The notes: a model not told the origin generated them from the sequence alone. A DNA stretch of 64,000 bases from M30B19 sp041741535 (GCA_041741535.1 JBGSJV010000139.1:87250-151249), one strand, 5' to 3'; positions 1 through 9,204 are shown, counted from the first letter of the stretch. A program made the numbers and translations.

Positions 1-434
1 CAACGCGGCCCACCATCGTAACCGTACAGGTCCCGATACGCGGTCGGACGTTGTAGTTGCCAAACAATCTGTCCGGTTCGCGCGTCGAAACAAAACGTCC
101 GCTCCTGATCGCCGATCCGGTCCGTTTGCACGAACCGATCACCGAGACAACTTCCGATCGTATAACCTTCGCCCAAAGGCATTCGCCAACGCAAGGGCAA
201 AGCAGCCCAATCCCGTTGCCGAACCGGCTGAGTCGACTGGCCGTTGCGCAGCGGTCCTAAGAAGTCCGGCCAGTCATAGCGTTCCTCATCAGCCGAGTCA
301 CCCGGAGGCGGCAACCGACTCTCCGCAACTAACGACCCACCCAGGGCGAAGGCTGGCGCAGTCAGGGGCAGGAGCGCGGTCGCGGAGGCGGTGAGCAACC
401 AGTCTCGTCGATGAATTTGCAGCGCACGACTCAT
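1..434 (-). CDS. PQQ-like beta-propeller protein, N-terminal part (cut by window edge)
   Basis: Reading minus from the ATG at 432-434 gives an open frame to the window edge (about 144 codons). It begins MSRALQIHRRDWLLTASATA, a twin-arginine (RRDWLL) export signal followed by a hydrophobic stretch and an Ala-rich cleavage region. The mature part has DWPDFLGPLRNGQS and later CFDARTGQIVWQL. These match the start and the first blade of the PQQ-like WD propeller proteins that are abundant in planctomycetes and often annotated as outer membrane protein assembly factor BamB-like. The role is probably that of an exported propeller protein with an unknown partner or substrate. It starts 5 bases after the stop of the M28 peptidase on the same strand, so the two are probably co-transcribed. 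The C-terminus lies outside the window. Confidence 0.8.
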   Translation of the reverse strand, partial: MSRALQIHRRDWLLTASATALLPLTAPAFALGGSLVAESRLPPPGDSADEERYDWPDFLGPLRNGQSTQPVRQRDWAALPLRWRMPLGEGYTIGSCLGDRFVQTDRIGDQERTFCFDARTGQIVWQLQRPTAYRDLYGYDGGPR

Positions 435-439
435 GGTGC

Positions 440-1990
440 TTATTCCCGTCCCACCGGTGCTGGACGACGCTCGTTATCTGCCGCCGCCGATTTCTGGGGC
501 GTTACTTCACCCTGAACCAACCGCCAACTACCAGCAAACAAACCTTGGATGACTTTGGTCATGTGTGGCAAGTTCAACTTTTCCCACTCGTCACCCACTT
601 GATGATAATCTTCGTGCAGAGAACCCGCCGAAAAACTATGCGCGATCACTCCTGCCTCCACAAACGAAAGGTTATCGCTAGAGCCATACAACATGGCGCT
701 GAATCGCGGATGCTCGAAGATGTCAACGCCCACGGCTTGCGACGTCTCATGCATCAGAGCCCCCAGATCGGATTTATCCCAACCGGTGACCCAAGTTTTA
801 CCATACGCGCCTTCCTCCGGACGCCCAACCATTTCAATATTGATGTTTGCGATAATCTTGTCCAACGGAATGGCAGGTGTTTTCACAAACGCGCGTGATC
901 CCAACAAGCCACGTTCCTCTCCCCAGAACAACAAAAAGACCACCGAACGCTGCGGCGGTTTCGGCAATGCCGCAAACGCTTCGGCCAATGTCAGAACCGT
1001 TGTAACTCCGGTCGCGTTGTCATCGGCTCCATTAAAAATTCGATCCTCGCCGGTGGCCGCAACGCCGATATGATCCAAGTGCGCAGAAAACACAATAAAC
1101 TCTTTAGCCAGTTCGGGATCACTTCCCGGCAGGATCGCGATCACGTTGCGCGCTTCAGCTTCGAGAGGCTGTTGTGCGGGCAACGCAAGCTTGAATTCAC
1201 GCGTCGCATCCCACGGTAAATCGTCGGGCACCAACAACACCGGCAGATTGAATTTGGTCCGCGCATCTTCGGGCCGATTCATTGTCTGACGCTCGCGGGC
1301 GGCAGCGATCAAGGGGTTGTCTCGAGCCACTCGCAAAATGATCGCAGTTGCGCCAGCTTGTCGCCAGCGATTACTCGCACGCACGATTTGATTGAGCACC
1401 CGCGGCGCGTTGGAGGTCGCGTTCCACTCGGTGAGTACCGGACCCGGCGCCTCCAACGTGGCTTCTTCTGCGGCGAATTCCACCGCCGTGATCTTTCCCT
1501 GATACTGCACCGCCGAGTCGCCACTTCCCAAGAGCCCATAGTGTTCGAACGGTTGGTCGTCGACGTTGCTAATGGCCACGCCTTCCGTGGGCACTCGAGT
1601 CACCGGCAACTTCGTTACATGATAAAAGCTGTCTCCAGAACCAGGGCGAAGGCCCGCGCGAAGAAATCGCTGGACCGCATAGTCGGCCGCTTTGTCGTAA
1701 CCAGCGGATAACGTGTCCCGACCTTCTAACTCGTCACTGGCCAAGAACTTGATCGTCTCGCTGACCGATTCTTCCGTGATTTTTGCCAAACCAATGCGGA
1801 GCGCTGCCTCGTCCGCTTCGCTCAAAGTTTCCGTCTTGGTCAGCGTTGTCTCTTGAGCCATCACGAACGACAACATCGAGGCCGTGAAAAGGCACCCACC
1901 GAGCGCTAAGCGACCCAGGCGCGAAGGCCAACTCCATCGCCTCGACCCAGTCTCATAACCACTAACTGCTCCAAACATGTTTGGTCTCAT
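440..1990 (-). CDS. Exported M28-family zinc aminopeptidase
   Basis: Predicted secreted or periplasmic dinuclear zinc peptidase of the M28 family. Visible metal and catalytic motifs in order are SAHLDHIG (first His), NGADDNATG (bridging Asp), FWGEERGLLGS (catalytic Glu pair), NIEMVGR (Glu where many members have Asp) and SLHEDYHQVGDEW (last His). They occupy roughly residues 300-465. A PA-like insert domain precedes them, as in many M28 enzymes. I chose the ATG at 1990 rather than the upstream in-frame ATG at 2044 because AAGGAA lies just upstream; this gives 516 residues with an N-terminal hydrophobic signal (LGRLALGGCLFTASMLSFVMA). It sits between the amidohydrolase fusion gene upstream and the PQQ-like gene downstream, with short gaps, so one operon of exported hydrolases is likely. 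Confidence 0.88.
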   Translation of the reverse strand: MRPNMFGAVSGYETGSRRWSWPSRLGRLALGGCLFTASMLSFVMAQETTLTKTETLSEADEAALRIGLAKITEESVSETIKFLASDELEGRDTLSAGYDKAADYAVQRFLRAGLRPGSGDSFYHVTKLPVTRVPTEGVAISNVDDQPFEHYGLLGSGDSAVQYQGKITAVEFAAEEATLEAPGPVLTEWNATSNAPRVLNQIVRASNRWRQAGATAIILRVARDNPLIAAARERQTMNRPEDARTKFNLPVLLVPDDLPWDATREFKLALPAQQPLEAEARNVIAILPGSDPELAKEFIVFSAHLDHIGVAATGEDRIFNGADDNATGVTTVLTLAEAFAALPKPPQRSVVFLLFWGEERGLLGSRAFVKTPAIPLDKIIANINIEMVGRPEEGAYGKTWVTGWDKSDLGALMHETSQAVGVDIFEHPRFSAMLYGSSDNLSFVEAGVIAHSFSAGSLHEDYHQVGDEWEKLNLPHMTKVIQGLFAGSWRLVQGEVTPQKSAAADNERRPAPVGRE

Positions 1991-2074
1991 TGAAATTCCT
2001 TGTTCTCTGTTGCGCGAGTCAATTACGTGACGGGGGTGAATCATGACTACTTCTTGGTCCGGCGGGTGCCGCGA

Positions 2075-4927
2075 CTACTTGGCGAATAAATCGAGGGTTG
2101 GCCAAACGGCGACTTTCGCCGCTGCCCGATGTAGCTCCGCGTCGATTTCGCGCCCTAAATTCGTCGTTTTTGGGCCAACCCGCGAGTTTAGCAGTGCGAC
2201 AAAGTTCTTGCCATCGTGCCGTCGAATGGGCAGCGTCGCTGTCCCCGGCAACGAACCCGAATGCCAGACATTGTAAGCCTGGCGATCCACTTCGCGCACT
2301 TGCCAGCCTAAGCCGTAATAGACATCCTTGGGACGAGTGCCCGCATAGCCGGCGGCCCCTTCCGGTCGTTGCTGCATCAACGCAATACTTTCCGCCGAAA
2401 GGATTTTGCATTCCTTGGGTTGGTCAAACGCTGTGGCAAAGCGTGCCAAGTCCGTTGCCGAAGCTAACCAGCCTCCGTGAGCATCCATCGCTTCCAGATG
2501 CCACGCGCCGTAAGGCGACGCCACCACCTGATCCAAATCGTCGGCAAACACCGATTTCGCGGTTCCCGGGTGATAATAACGAACTTCGCCCGGCTGTTGC
2601 TGATGCCACCGCGTGCGTCCCAACTTCATGTGGGTGATCCCCAAAGGTTGGAGAACATGTTGTTGCACGTACGCTTCGTAGTTTTGACCGCTGACGCGTT
2701 CGATCACGCGACCCAGCAAGTTGTAGCCAAAATTCGAATACGCGTATCGCTGCCCTGGATCGAAGTCCAAAGGCTGCTGCAGCATCGCTTGAATGACGTC
2801 GCGACTCCCGGCCGGAGCGGCAACCCCGACCAAATTCGCAAACGCGACCGAACGAAACATTGGATCAAACGAGCGGTCCCGATCCCATCCTCCGCGATGC
2901 TCCAACAAGTGCCGAATTGTGACTTGCTGCCACCGCGGATCAAACGCCGCGCCCGCTGCCTCGATCTGCTCGGTGAGACTCAGATGATTCAACACCGGAT
3001 CGTCCAATTGCAATTGCCCTTTCTCGATCAATTGCAGAACCGCCACCGCGGTAATCGGCTTGGAGATACTTGCGATGCGAAACAAGCTCTCCGGATTGAC
3101 CTTGGCCCGAGTCGCCAAATCGGCGTAGCCATAGCCGGCCGCATGAACCAACCGACCCTGGTCCGTTACGGCCAGGGCCAAACCAACGCCCGCATGCTGT
3201 TCCAAGAACGAGCGTCCTAGTTCATCAAAAGCCGCCAGCGTTGGTTCGCCATGACTATCCGCCACCGCGGCCGCGCGAGAATCCTCGCGAAACCCGGGGC
3301 CACGCAAGACACGGCCTGAACCCCTACCGGTCAATTTCCCATCCGCATAAACGACGTCTCCGTTGACCAAGACTTTGGCGATGCCAGTGGATAACTTCGC
3401 CGGCTCCCGGAAGGTCGCTTGATCGGAAATGGTTTGTGGATCGAACAGCACCAAGTCTGCAGCTTGTCCCACCGCGACCCGCCCTCGATCGGACAGCTTC
3501 AGATGGCTGGCACCGACGGAGGAAGCCTGAGCCACGGCTTGCTCCAAGGTCAGTGCCTTCTGCTCCCGAACGTATCGCGCAAAAAGTCGAGGGAACGCCC
3601 CGTACGCGCGAGGATGCGCCGCGTAGTCACGACCGGTCGCCGGACCCACATCGGTGCAGAACGCAATAAAGTCCTGCTGCATCGCAAGTATCTTATTTTC
3701 CTCACTCATACTTTCTGGCAAAACGAAAGCGCCGCTGCGGAGCAGAGAAAAGAAAGTGTCCCAGGGGTCTTGTTGGTGCTGCTCGGCAATTTCAGCCAAG
3801 GATAGCCCCACGGCACTTCGATATTGAGGATGTTCCGTTTGCCCGACAATGATCTTGTTCCAATCGGTCCCGACGTGTCGAAACCAATTCTCCCAACCCG
3901 TGGTCGTCTCCATCTCGTGACGAATTTCGCGCTTCAAGTCACCCACATCTTGATCCAACTTGATCATCAAAGCCGTCGGACCTTGAACAAAATGCTTAGG
4001 ATGAACCAACGCCGAGATCGACAAGCCATTGTTGATGTACGGATAGATATCGGCCGACACCTGACGCCCCGCGTCACGCGCCGCACGGAGCTTCCCGATC
4101 GCCAAGGGCATCTTGTGCCAGTTCTGCCGACCCGCCGTCTTCAAATGAAAGACGTGCACGCTGGCGTCACCCAACCGGCCGATCTCCAACGCTTCGTCGA
4201 TGGCTTCTAGCAACAGGTCGCCTTCGTTGCGCATGTGCGTGTAATAACCACCGCCATAACGGCCAGCGACCTTGACCAACGCAGCGATCTCTTCGGTGGG
4301 CGCGTAAATCGCCGGCGGATAAATCAGTGCGGTCGAAACCCCGATGGCTCCGGCTTGCATGGCCTCGTCAACCAAAGCCTCCATCTGCAAGAGTTCCTCG
4401 GGACTCGGCCGGCGATCGATGTCGCCCAAGACCAGTTCGCGGACTTGCGTGTGTCCCACGGTTTGCACGACATTAACGGGCAAACCCTTCATGTCCAACA
4501 ACGCAAAATACTCACGCATGGTCGTCCAGCCATATTGGCCGCCGCGATCCGCCGCCACAGGTGCGGCGGACGCTCCTTCGCCACAATTGATGGTCGTGAT
4601 TCCCTGCGAGAGAAGATTTAACGCTGCGTCCGGACGATCCAACAAGGCTGTCGCTGACTGCCCCATCAAGTCGACAAACCCAGGAGCCACCACCAAGCCC
4701 GCCGCATCCAACTCGGTCTCACCGCGACCGGCGACTTCGCCGACCGCGACAATCCGACCCGCCTGGATTGCCACGTCACCCAAAAAGGCCGGTTGCCCCG
4801 AACCGTCTACAATCTGGCCGCCCCGAATCACCAGCGGATAGTCGGCTGTTTGGGCTTCCACCGACTCCGTCAGCAACACCAACCAAAAACATAACCACAA
4901 ACTGCACCGAAATTTGTTTGCCAGCAC
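2075..4927 (-). CDS. Amidohydrolase (D-aminoacylase-like) fused to class C beta-lactamase-type serine hydrolase
   Basis: A 950-residue two-domain exported enzyme. A signal peptide (MLANKFRCSLWLCFWLVLLTESVEA) is followed by an N-acyl-D-amino-acid deacylase type amidohydrolase, about residues 28-545: IRGGQIVDGSG, YYTHMRNEG, VFHLKTAG, DIYPYINNG and a C-terminal AADLVLFDP. The expected metal motif after strand one (GFIDVHTH) reads GFVDLMGQS, so the two metal His are absent there. From about residue 570 comes a beta-lactamase/D-aminopeptidase type domain with SISKPIT (SxxK nucleophile), YSNFGYN (YxN) and HSGSLPG (HxG). Both halves belong to families acting on D-amino-acid or peptidoglycan-like amides, so a role in D-amino-acid or cell-wall peptide turnover is plausible but inferred. 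The frame is continuous with no break between domains, so this is a true fusion. The gene lies 19 bases after the stop of the alpha/beta hydrolase gene. Confidence 0.87.
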   Translation of the reverse strand: MLANKFRCSLWLCFWLVLLTESVEAQTADYPLVIRGGQIVDGSGQPAFLGDVAIQAGRIVAVGEVAGRGETELDAAGLVVAPGFVDLMGQSATALLDRPDAALNLLSQGITTINCGEGASAAPVAADRGGQYGWTTMREYFALLDMKGLPVNVVQTVGHTQVRELVLGDIDRRPSPEELLQMEALVDEAMQAGAIGVSTALIYPPAIYAPTEEIAALVKVAGRYGGGYYTHMRNEGDLLLEAIDEALEIGRLGDASVHVFHLKTAGRQNWHKMPLAIGKLRAARDAGRQVSADIYPYINNGLSISALVHPKHFVQGPTALMIKLDQDVGDLKREIRHEMETTTGWENWFRHVGTDWNKIIVGQTEHPQYRSAVGLSLAEIAEQHQQDPWDTFFSLLRSGAFVLPESMSEENKILAMQQDFIAFCTDVGPATGRDYAAHPRAYGAFPRLFARYVREQKALTLEQAVAQASSVGASHLKLSDRGRVAVGQAADLVLFDPQTISDQATFREPAKLSTGIAKVLVNGDVVYADGKLTGRGSGRVLRGPGFREDSRAAAVADSHGEPTLAAFDELGRSFLEQHAGVGLALAVTDQGRLVHAAGYGYADLATRAKVNPESLFRIASISKPITAVAVLQLIEKGQLQLDDPVLNHLSLTEQIEAAGAAFDPRWQQVTIRHLLEHRGGWDRDRSFDPMFRSVAFANLVGVAAPAGSRDVIQAMLQQPLDFDPGQRYAYSNFGYNLLGRVIERVSGQNYEAYVQQHVLQPLGITHMKLGRTRWHQQQPGEVRYYHPGTAKSVFADDLDQVVASPYGAWHLEAMDAHGGWLASATDLARFATAFDQPKECKILSAESIALMQQRPEGAAGYAGTRPKDVYYGLGWQVREVDRQAYNVWHSGSLPGTATLPIRRHDGKNFVALLNSRVGPKTTNLGREIDAELHRAAAKVAVWPTLDLFAK

Positions 4928-4946
4928 GAGATCGTTCCGTCAGTAA

Positions 4947-5864
4947 TTAAAGGCCACGCAGATGTTTGTCAAACCACGCGAGCAACGCTTGCTCGGCACG
5001 TTTCTTGTCATCTCCCGTAAATGCATGTCCCGCATTTTCGATCACGATCAGTTCGTTCGCAACACTTTGTTCGTCTAGTTTGGCTTTTAATTTTTCGCTA
5101 TGCACCAATGGGACCAACGTGTCTTGATCGCCGTGGATCATCAGGATCGGCGCGTCGTCGCTGGTGGCCTGCAGCTCGGGCGACATTGGGTCTACCAACG
5201 CCCGATCAAAGACCAAGGCAGGAAAGTCGGCGCGAAACTTGGGATCGTCGACATAACCATTCAAGTTCGTCGGCGGAAAGTAGGCCGCGACCGCAGCCAC
5301 ACGTTGATTTTCGACTCCGGTCGTTCCCAGCATGATCGACAAGTGACCACCGGCGCTGCCACCAAAAGCGCCCAACTTGTTGGGGTCGACGCCGAAGTTG
5401 GCCGCTTGATCGCGAATTTTCTTGATGGCCAACCGCACGTCGTCCACGGCTTCGGGGACTTTGTACCGCGGCGCACTGCCGTGTCGAACCAAGAACAAGG
5501 TATAGCCACTCTTCAACAGCGATTGATACAACGAATCACGCACAAATTGACGCGGTGGAAACCACATCGAGTTCCAACCACCAGAAACCATGAAACACAA
5601 ACCGATCCCGTTGGGCTCCGCAGGGCGCACCACATCCAGCGTGAGGGCCATTCCATCTTTGCGACCGTAGATATAATCTTCCTGAACTTCGACCTCCACT
5701 TCGGTGCGAGGCTGCGACCAAGCTGTCGACTGACCGAGCGGATTCCATCCCACGCTACATGCCACGATGACCAAGTACAGGACCGACTTGGCGGTGGCGT
5801 GAACCCGAGGCGGTTGCGACGGAAGCGGTTTTAGAAAAAATGGCTTTCGCAAAAATGGTGTCAT
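4947..5864 (-). CDS. Exported alpha/beta hydrolase (esterase/dienelactone hydrolase-like)
   Basis: Alpha/beta hydrolase of the acyl-CoA/esterase (BD-FAE-like) group. The nucleophile elbow is FGGSAGGHLS (GxSxG), the acid is in MIHGDQDTLVP and the His is in ENAGHAFTG. An oxyanion segment MVSGGWNSMW lies upstream. The longest frame starts at 5936, but the ATG at 5864 has GGGAG about 6 bases upstream and gives a 305-residue protein with an N-terminal hydrophobic export segment (SVLYLVIVACSVGWNPLG), so I prefer it. It also clears the divergent epmA start at 5891. It is probably the first gene of the minus-strand hydrolase operon that runs down to position 1. The substrate is unknown. Confidence 0.85.
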   Translation of the reverse strand: MTPFLRKPFFLKPLPSQPPRVHATAKSVLYLVIVACSVGWNPLGQSTAWSQPRTEVEVEVQEDYIYGRKDGMALTLDVVRPAEPNGIGLCFMVSGGWNSMWFPPRQFVRDSLYQSLLKSGYTLFLVRHGSAPRYKVPEAVDDVRLAIKKIRDQAANFGVDPNKLGAFGGSAGGHLSIMLGTTGVENQRVAAVAAYFPPTNLNGYVDDPKFRADFPALVFDRALVDPMSPELQATSDDAPILMIHGDQDTLVPLVHSEKLKAKLDEQSVANELIVIENAGHAFTGDDKKRAEQALLAWFDKHLRGL

Positions 5865-5890
5865 CCGATTCTCCCAATGGTGATTAAAAA

Positions 5891-6937
5891 ATGAACCCCT
5901 CCATGCCTGCCGCGCGATCGTTCCCTGAGGACCCAACCGCGACGTCGTTCGATTTTAGCACGACCGCCGAACTGGCGACACTCAAGCGCCGCAGTGAAGT
6001 TTTTCGCCAAGTACGAGATTTCTTTTACGCACGCGACTTCTGGGAAGTGGAAACGCCGTTGTTATCTCAAGAGTCGGTAATCGATCTGTATCTCGACCCC
6101 CTAATCGTGCCGCTCCCGCCCGACGAAGGAGGGACCCGGTTCTTGCAAACTTCTCCCGAGTTTGGCATGAAGCGAATGTTGGCGTCCGGCGCCCAAGCCA
6201 TTTTTCAAATCACGAAGGCGTTTCGGGCGGACGAATCCGGCCAACGACATAACCCGGAATTTACGATGCTGGAGTGGTATCGATGCGGCGATACTTATGA
6301 ACAAGGCCGAGACTTGTTGGCAAAATTTATCGAAACTTGGTTCAAGGTCCCATGCGAACAGGCCACCTATCGCGACAAGTTTGTCCAGTATGTGAACTTG
6401 GACCCCGACTCGGCAACGGCCACACAACTGTGGCAGAGAGCCCAAACACAGGGTCTCGCGAGTGAGCCTACGACGGGCGAAGCCGCCGCGGACTCACTGG
6501 CTCGCCGCAATCTCTTGAATTTCTTGTGGGCGGAATTGGTGGAGCCAAACCTTGGAACCACCGCGCCGATCATTATCTACGATTGGCCGGCGAGTGAATC
6601 GGCACTCGCAAAAACGGCGACGCGTACAACCAGCGATGGTCAAGTTAGAGTGGTTGCGGAACGCTTCGAGTTGTACGTGCACGGCATTGAATTGGCCAAT
6701 GGCTATCACGAACTGTTGGATGCCGATGTGTTGTTGGAAAGAAACCGGGCCAACAACGCAGCGCGAGTACAACTGGGCAAATCACCTTTGCCGGACAACT
6801 CGCGATTGCTGGCGGCGATGCGACAAGGCTTCCCTGCTTGCTGTGGTGTGGCCTTGGGTTTGGATCGCTTGCTTATGACCCTATTGAACAAGAGCCATAT
6901 CCAAGATGTCCTGGCGTTTCCATGGGCGCGAGCCTAA
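5891..6937 (+). CDS. epmA: EF-P lysine ligase (EpmA/GenX/PoxA)
   Basis: A stand-alone class II lysyl-tRNA synthetase core without the tRNA anticodon-binding domain, the signature of EpmA, which attaches (R)-beta-lysine to elongation factor P. Motif 2 reads FRADESGQRHNPEFTMLEWY and motif 3 GVALGLDRLLM. The length of 348 residues is slightly above the usual 325 or so, with the extra residues at the N-terminus (MNPSMPAARSFPEDPTATSFDF); a second Met at codon 5 is also possible. Neither efp nor epmB (lysine 2,3-aminomutase) is in this window. It is divergent from the hydrolase gene, with 26 bases between starts. It is followed by an inverted repeat that may end transcription. Confidence 0.9.
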   Translation: MNPSMPAARSFPEDPTATSFDFSTTAELATLKRRSEVFRQVRDFFYARDFWEVETPLLSQESVIDLYLDPLIVPLPPDEGGTRFLQTSPEFGMKRMLASGAQAIFQITKAFRADESGQRHNPEFTMLEWYRCGDTYEQGRDLLAKFIETWFKVPCEQATYRDKFVQYVNLDPDSATATQLWQRAQTQGLASEPTTGEAAADSLARRNLLNFLWAELVEPNLGTTAPIIIYDWPASESALAKTATRTTSDGQVRVVAERFELYVHGIELANGYHELLDADVLLERNRANNAARVQLGKSPLPDNSRLLAAMRQGFPACCGVALGLDRLLMTLLNKSHIQDVLAFPWARA

Positions 6938-6979
6938 TTGCGACAACCCTGGTGTGCCTTATCACCGCAGAAACAAAGG

Positions 6980-7043
6980 TAGCGACGCTCGCCAGAGCGT
7001 GGTGCGTGCCGGATCGAAACCACGCGCTGATGAGCGTGCCTAC
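6980..7043. repeat. REP-like imperfect inverted repeat between convergent genes
   Basis: Arms at 6980-7003 (GTAGCGACGCTCGCCAGAGC, then GTGG) and 7020-7043, whose reverse complement is GTAGGCACGCTCATCAGCGC then GTGG, form a 24-base imperfect hairpin with a 16-base loop. It lies between the ends of epmA (+) and the exonuclease-phosphatase gene (-), a usual place for a bidirectional terminator. The same arm sequence recurs at 57547-57570 and 57608-57628, so this is a dispersed repeat family rather than only a terminator. Confidence 0.6.
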
Positions 7044-7058
7044 ATTTCTTGAGACACT

Positions 7059-8186
7059 TCAACGCACGGCCGTCGCCGTCCCGCCCGCCACGCTTTGAGG
7101 ACCAGATTCTTCCAGTGAAAAGGCGGCCCAGATTGGCAGATGATCACTGATCTCGAGCGTTTCATCCAAAGAAATGCGAAAGCGGGCCGCGAGATCGATG
7201 ACGCCCTGTCGTCGCAGGAATTCGCTCGTGTTTTCCACATGGTACAACATGTTGTCGTAAGCTTTGTCTTTCCGTGTATTGGTCATCACGCTATCGTCCA
7301 ACACAGGCTTCCACTCGGGTCGCGAGGCGAACTTTGTTTCCGAGAACATTTTGCCAGGGCTCAGGTTAAAGTCGCCGACAAAAAGAAAATCATCCTCCTG
7401 ACCTTGGAACATGCTCTGCAACACATTCAACAGGTCCGATACGTGATCCAATTCAGCGACGCCATCCGCGGGATCAAGATGCAGGTTGACCATCACAAAC
7501 GAAAACGGGCTAGTGGACAAATCCTCGCGGACTTGAAATCGGGTGACCAATGGTTCGCGATGCAACTTGTCGTCCGGATCGGCTAACACAAATGGCTGTT
7601 CCAAGACTTTGACGCGACTGGTGTCGTAAACATACGCGGCACGCTCGACATAACTTGTTCGGCCGACAAACGGACCCACAACGTAGTTGAACTTGGCTCC
7701 GTACTTGGTGTTGAGCTTGGCAACGAAGTCTTGGACGACAGGCTCTTTTTGCGATACCACTTCTTGAATCGCCAAAACATCAAAGGGATAGGCGATTTCC
7801 AGCAGCTGATTCATGACGGTTTCGTTGACCGACTTCGATTCGCCAAAGCGTTGAATATTAAAACTGCCCAGCATGAGCGGGCGTGCGGTTGTGGGGTTTG
7901 GATTGATCCGAGTCGGCGTGGATGATTCGGAGCCGGACTTCGGAAGCTGCGGCACTGAACCAACAGAGGACGTTGGCGTCGTCGCGGGTTCGATGGGCTT
8001 TTCCGACCCCGTCTCCGTGGCAACTTCCGCAGTCTCGGTGTTGGTTTCTGCCCCCGTTCCGTCAGCCGTGGTTGCCGAAGAGAAATAACCGCAACCCGAA
8101 GCTGTCGGCAGCAAAACGAACAGACCGAGCAACCAGGCCCAATGTATTGCCCCAAAAAAACGACAAAGCAATGGGCGACGCGGCAT
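7059..8186 (-). CDS. Endonuclease/exonuclease/phosphatase family lipoprotein
   Basis: The DNase I-like fold is shown by GSFNIQRFGESK, AIQEV (metal Glu), MVNLHLDPADG, FLFVGDFNLSPG (catalytic Asp/Asn) and ISDHLPIWAAF (catalytic His). The N-terminus after the chosen start, MPRRPLLCRFFGAIHWAWLL..., ends in LPTASGC, a lipobox-like site, so the enzyme is probably lipid-anchored and periplasmic. A Ser/Thr-rich linker of about 75 residues separates the anchor from the domain. I chose ATG 8186 because AAGGA lies 8 bases upstream; ATG 8195 and the longer start at 8276 are alternatives. The substrate could be nucleic acid, a phospholipid or a phosphoester. It converges with epmA and diverges from kdsB. 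Confidence 0.85.
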   Translation of the reverse strand: MPRRPLLCRFFGAIHWAWLLGLFVLLPTASGCGYFSSATTADGTGAETNTETAEVATETGSEKPIEPATTPTSSVGSVPQLPKSGSESSTPTRINPNPTTARPLMLGSFNIQRFGESKSVNETVMNQLLEIAYPFDVLAIQEVVSQKEPVVQDFVAKLNTKYGAKFNYVVGPFVGRTSYVERAAYVYDTSRVKVLEQPFVLADPDDKLHREPLVTRFQVREDLSTSPFSFVMVNLHLDPADGVAELDHVSDLLNVLQSMFQGQEDDFLFVGDFNLSPGKMFSETKFASRPEWKPVLDDSVMTNTRKDKAYDNMLYHVENTSEFLRRQGVIDLAARFRISLDETLEISDHLPIWAAFSLEESGPQSVAGGTATAVR

Positions 8187-8427
8187 AGGAGGCATCCTTG
8201 CATCCAATGAAGGGCAAATGGCGAAATTCCACATCCCAGCGAAAGAGCCATCCTGACTCCGCAGCCGAAACAGCACCAGGAAATTTGCGACACGACACCA
8301 AAACAGAGTCCCATGTCAACGACTTACCAAGTGCCCAGCGACCTTAGACAATCCCGGCAGTTGCGTCGAGAGCAATTGCCTTGATGACCACTTTGAGCTA
8401 TTCTCGCGCGCGAAAGGAACCACCACC

Positions 8428-9195
8428 GTGAATTCAAAACCCTTGACCGCGATCATTATTCCCGCCCGGTTGGGATCGACTCGGCTCGCGAGAAAAATGC
8501 TCTTGCAGGAAACCGGCAAGCCTTTGCTGCAACACACCTACGAGGCCGCGCGTCGGTCGCAGCAGGCGGACCGCGTGATCGTCGCGACCGACTCGGTGGA
8601 GATCTTTGACGCGGTTCAGAGATTTGGCGGCGAAGTCGAGATGACCTTAGCGTCGCACCAAAGTGGCACCGATCGAATTGCCGAAGTTGCCGCGAAGTTG
8701 CCGGAATTCGACATCGTCGTCAATGTGCAGGGCGATGAGCCGGATATGGCGGCCGATGTGATCGACCGTGTCATCGAACAATTGCACCAACAATCGGAGG
8801 TACCCGTGGCCACCGCAGCATGTCCGATTCGGTTGCAAGCGCTGATTCATGATCCGAGCTGCGTCAAGGTCGTGATGGACCAACAGGGCCGGGCGTTGTA
8901 CTTCAGTCGCAGTCCCATTCCCTATCCTAGGAACTGGAATGACGATTGGCTAACCGACGAGCCACCACGATACTTCCAACATTTGGGAATCTACGCGTAT
9001 CGCCGCTCGTTTCTCTTGAAATTTGCGACACTTCCCGATTCCTTGGCAGAACAAACGGAGTCGTTGGAACAACTGCGAGTGTTGCAAGCGGGATACCCCA
9101 TCGCCGTGGCTTGCGTCGAATACCATTCGAAAGGGATCGACACCGTGGAAGATTACGCGGCCTTTGTCGCGAGAATCAAATCAACCAGCCATTGA
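8428..9195 (+). CDS. kdsB: 3-deoxy-manno-octulosonate cytidylyltransferase
   Basis: CMP-Kdo synthetase, which activates Kdo for lipopolysaccharide inner core synthesis in the cytoplasm. Evidence: IIPARLGSTRLARKML at the N-terminus (nucleotide-binding loop), VVNVQGDEPDM (CTP/metal site), SRSPIPYPR and HLGIYAYRRSFL. The 255 residues match the family. The start codon is GTG at 8428, with AAAGGAA about 8-14 bases upstream. It stands alone, divergent from the phosphatase-family gene and convergent (9 bases apart) with a membrane protein gene. Its presence supports a diderm, LPS-making planctomycete. Confidence 0.93.
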   Translation: MNSKPLTAIIIPARLGSTRLARKMLLQETGKPLLQHTYEAARRSQQADRVIVATDSVEIFDAVQRFGGEVEMTLASHQSGTDRIAEVAAKLPEFDIVVNVQGDEPDMAADVIDRVIEQLHQQSEVPVATAACPIRLQALIHDPSCVKVVMDQQGRALYFSRSPIPYPRNWNDDWLTDEPPRYFQHLGIYAYRRSFLLKFATLPDSLAEQTESLEQLRVLQAGYPIAVACVEYHSKGIDTVEDYAAFVARIKSTSH

Positions 9196-9204
9196 TCGGG
9201 TGGA

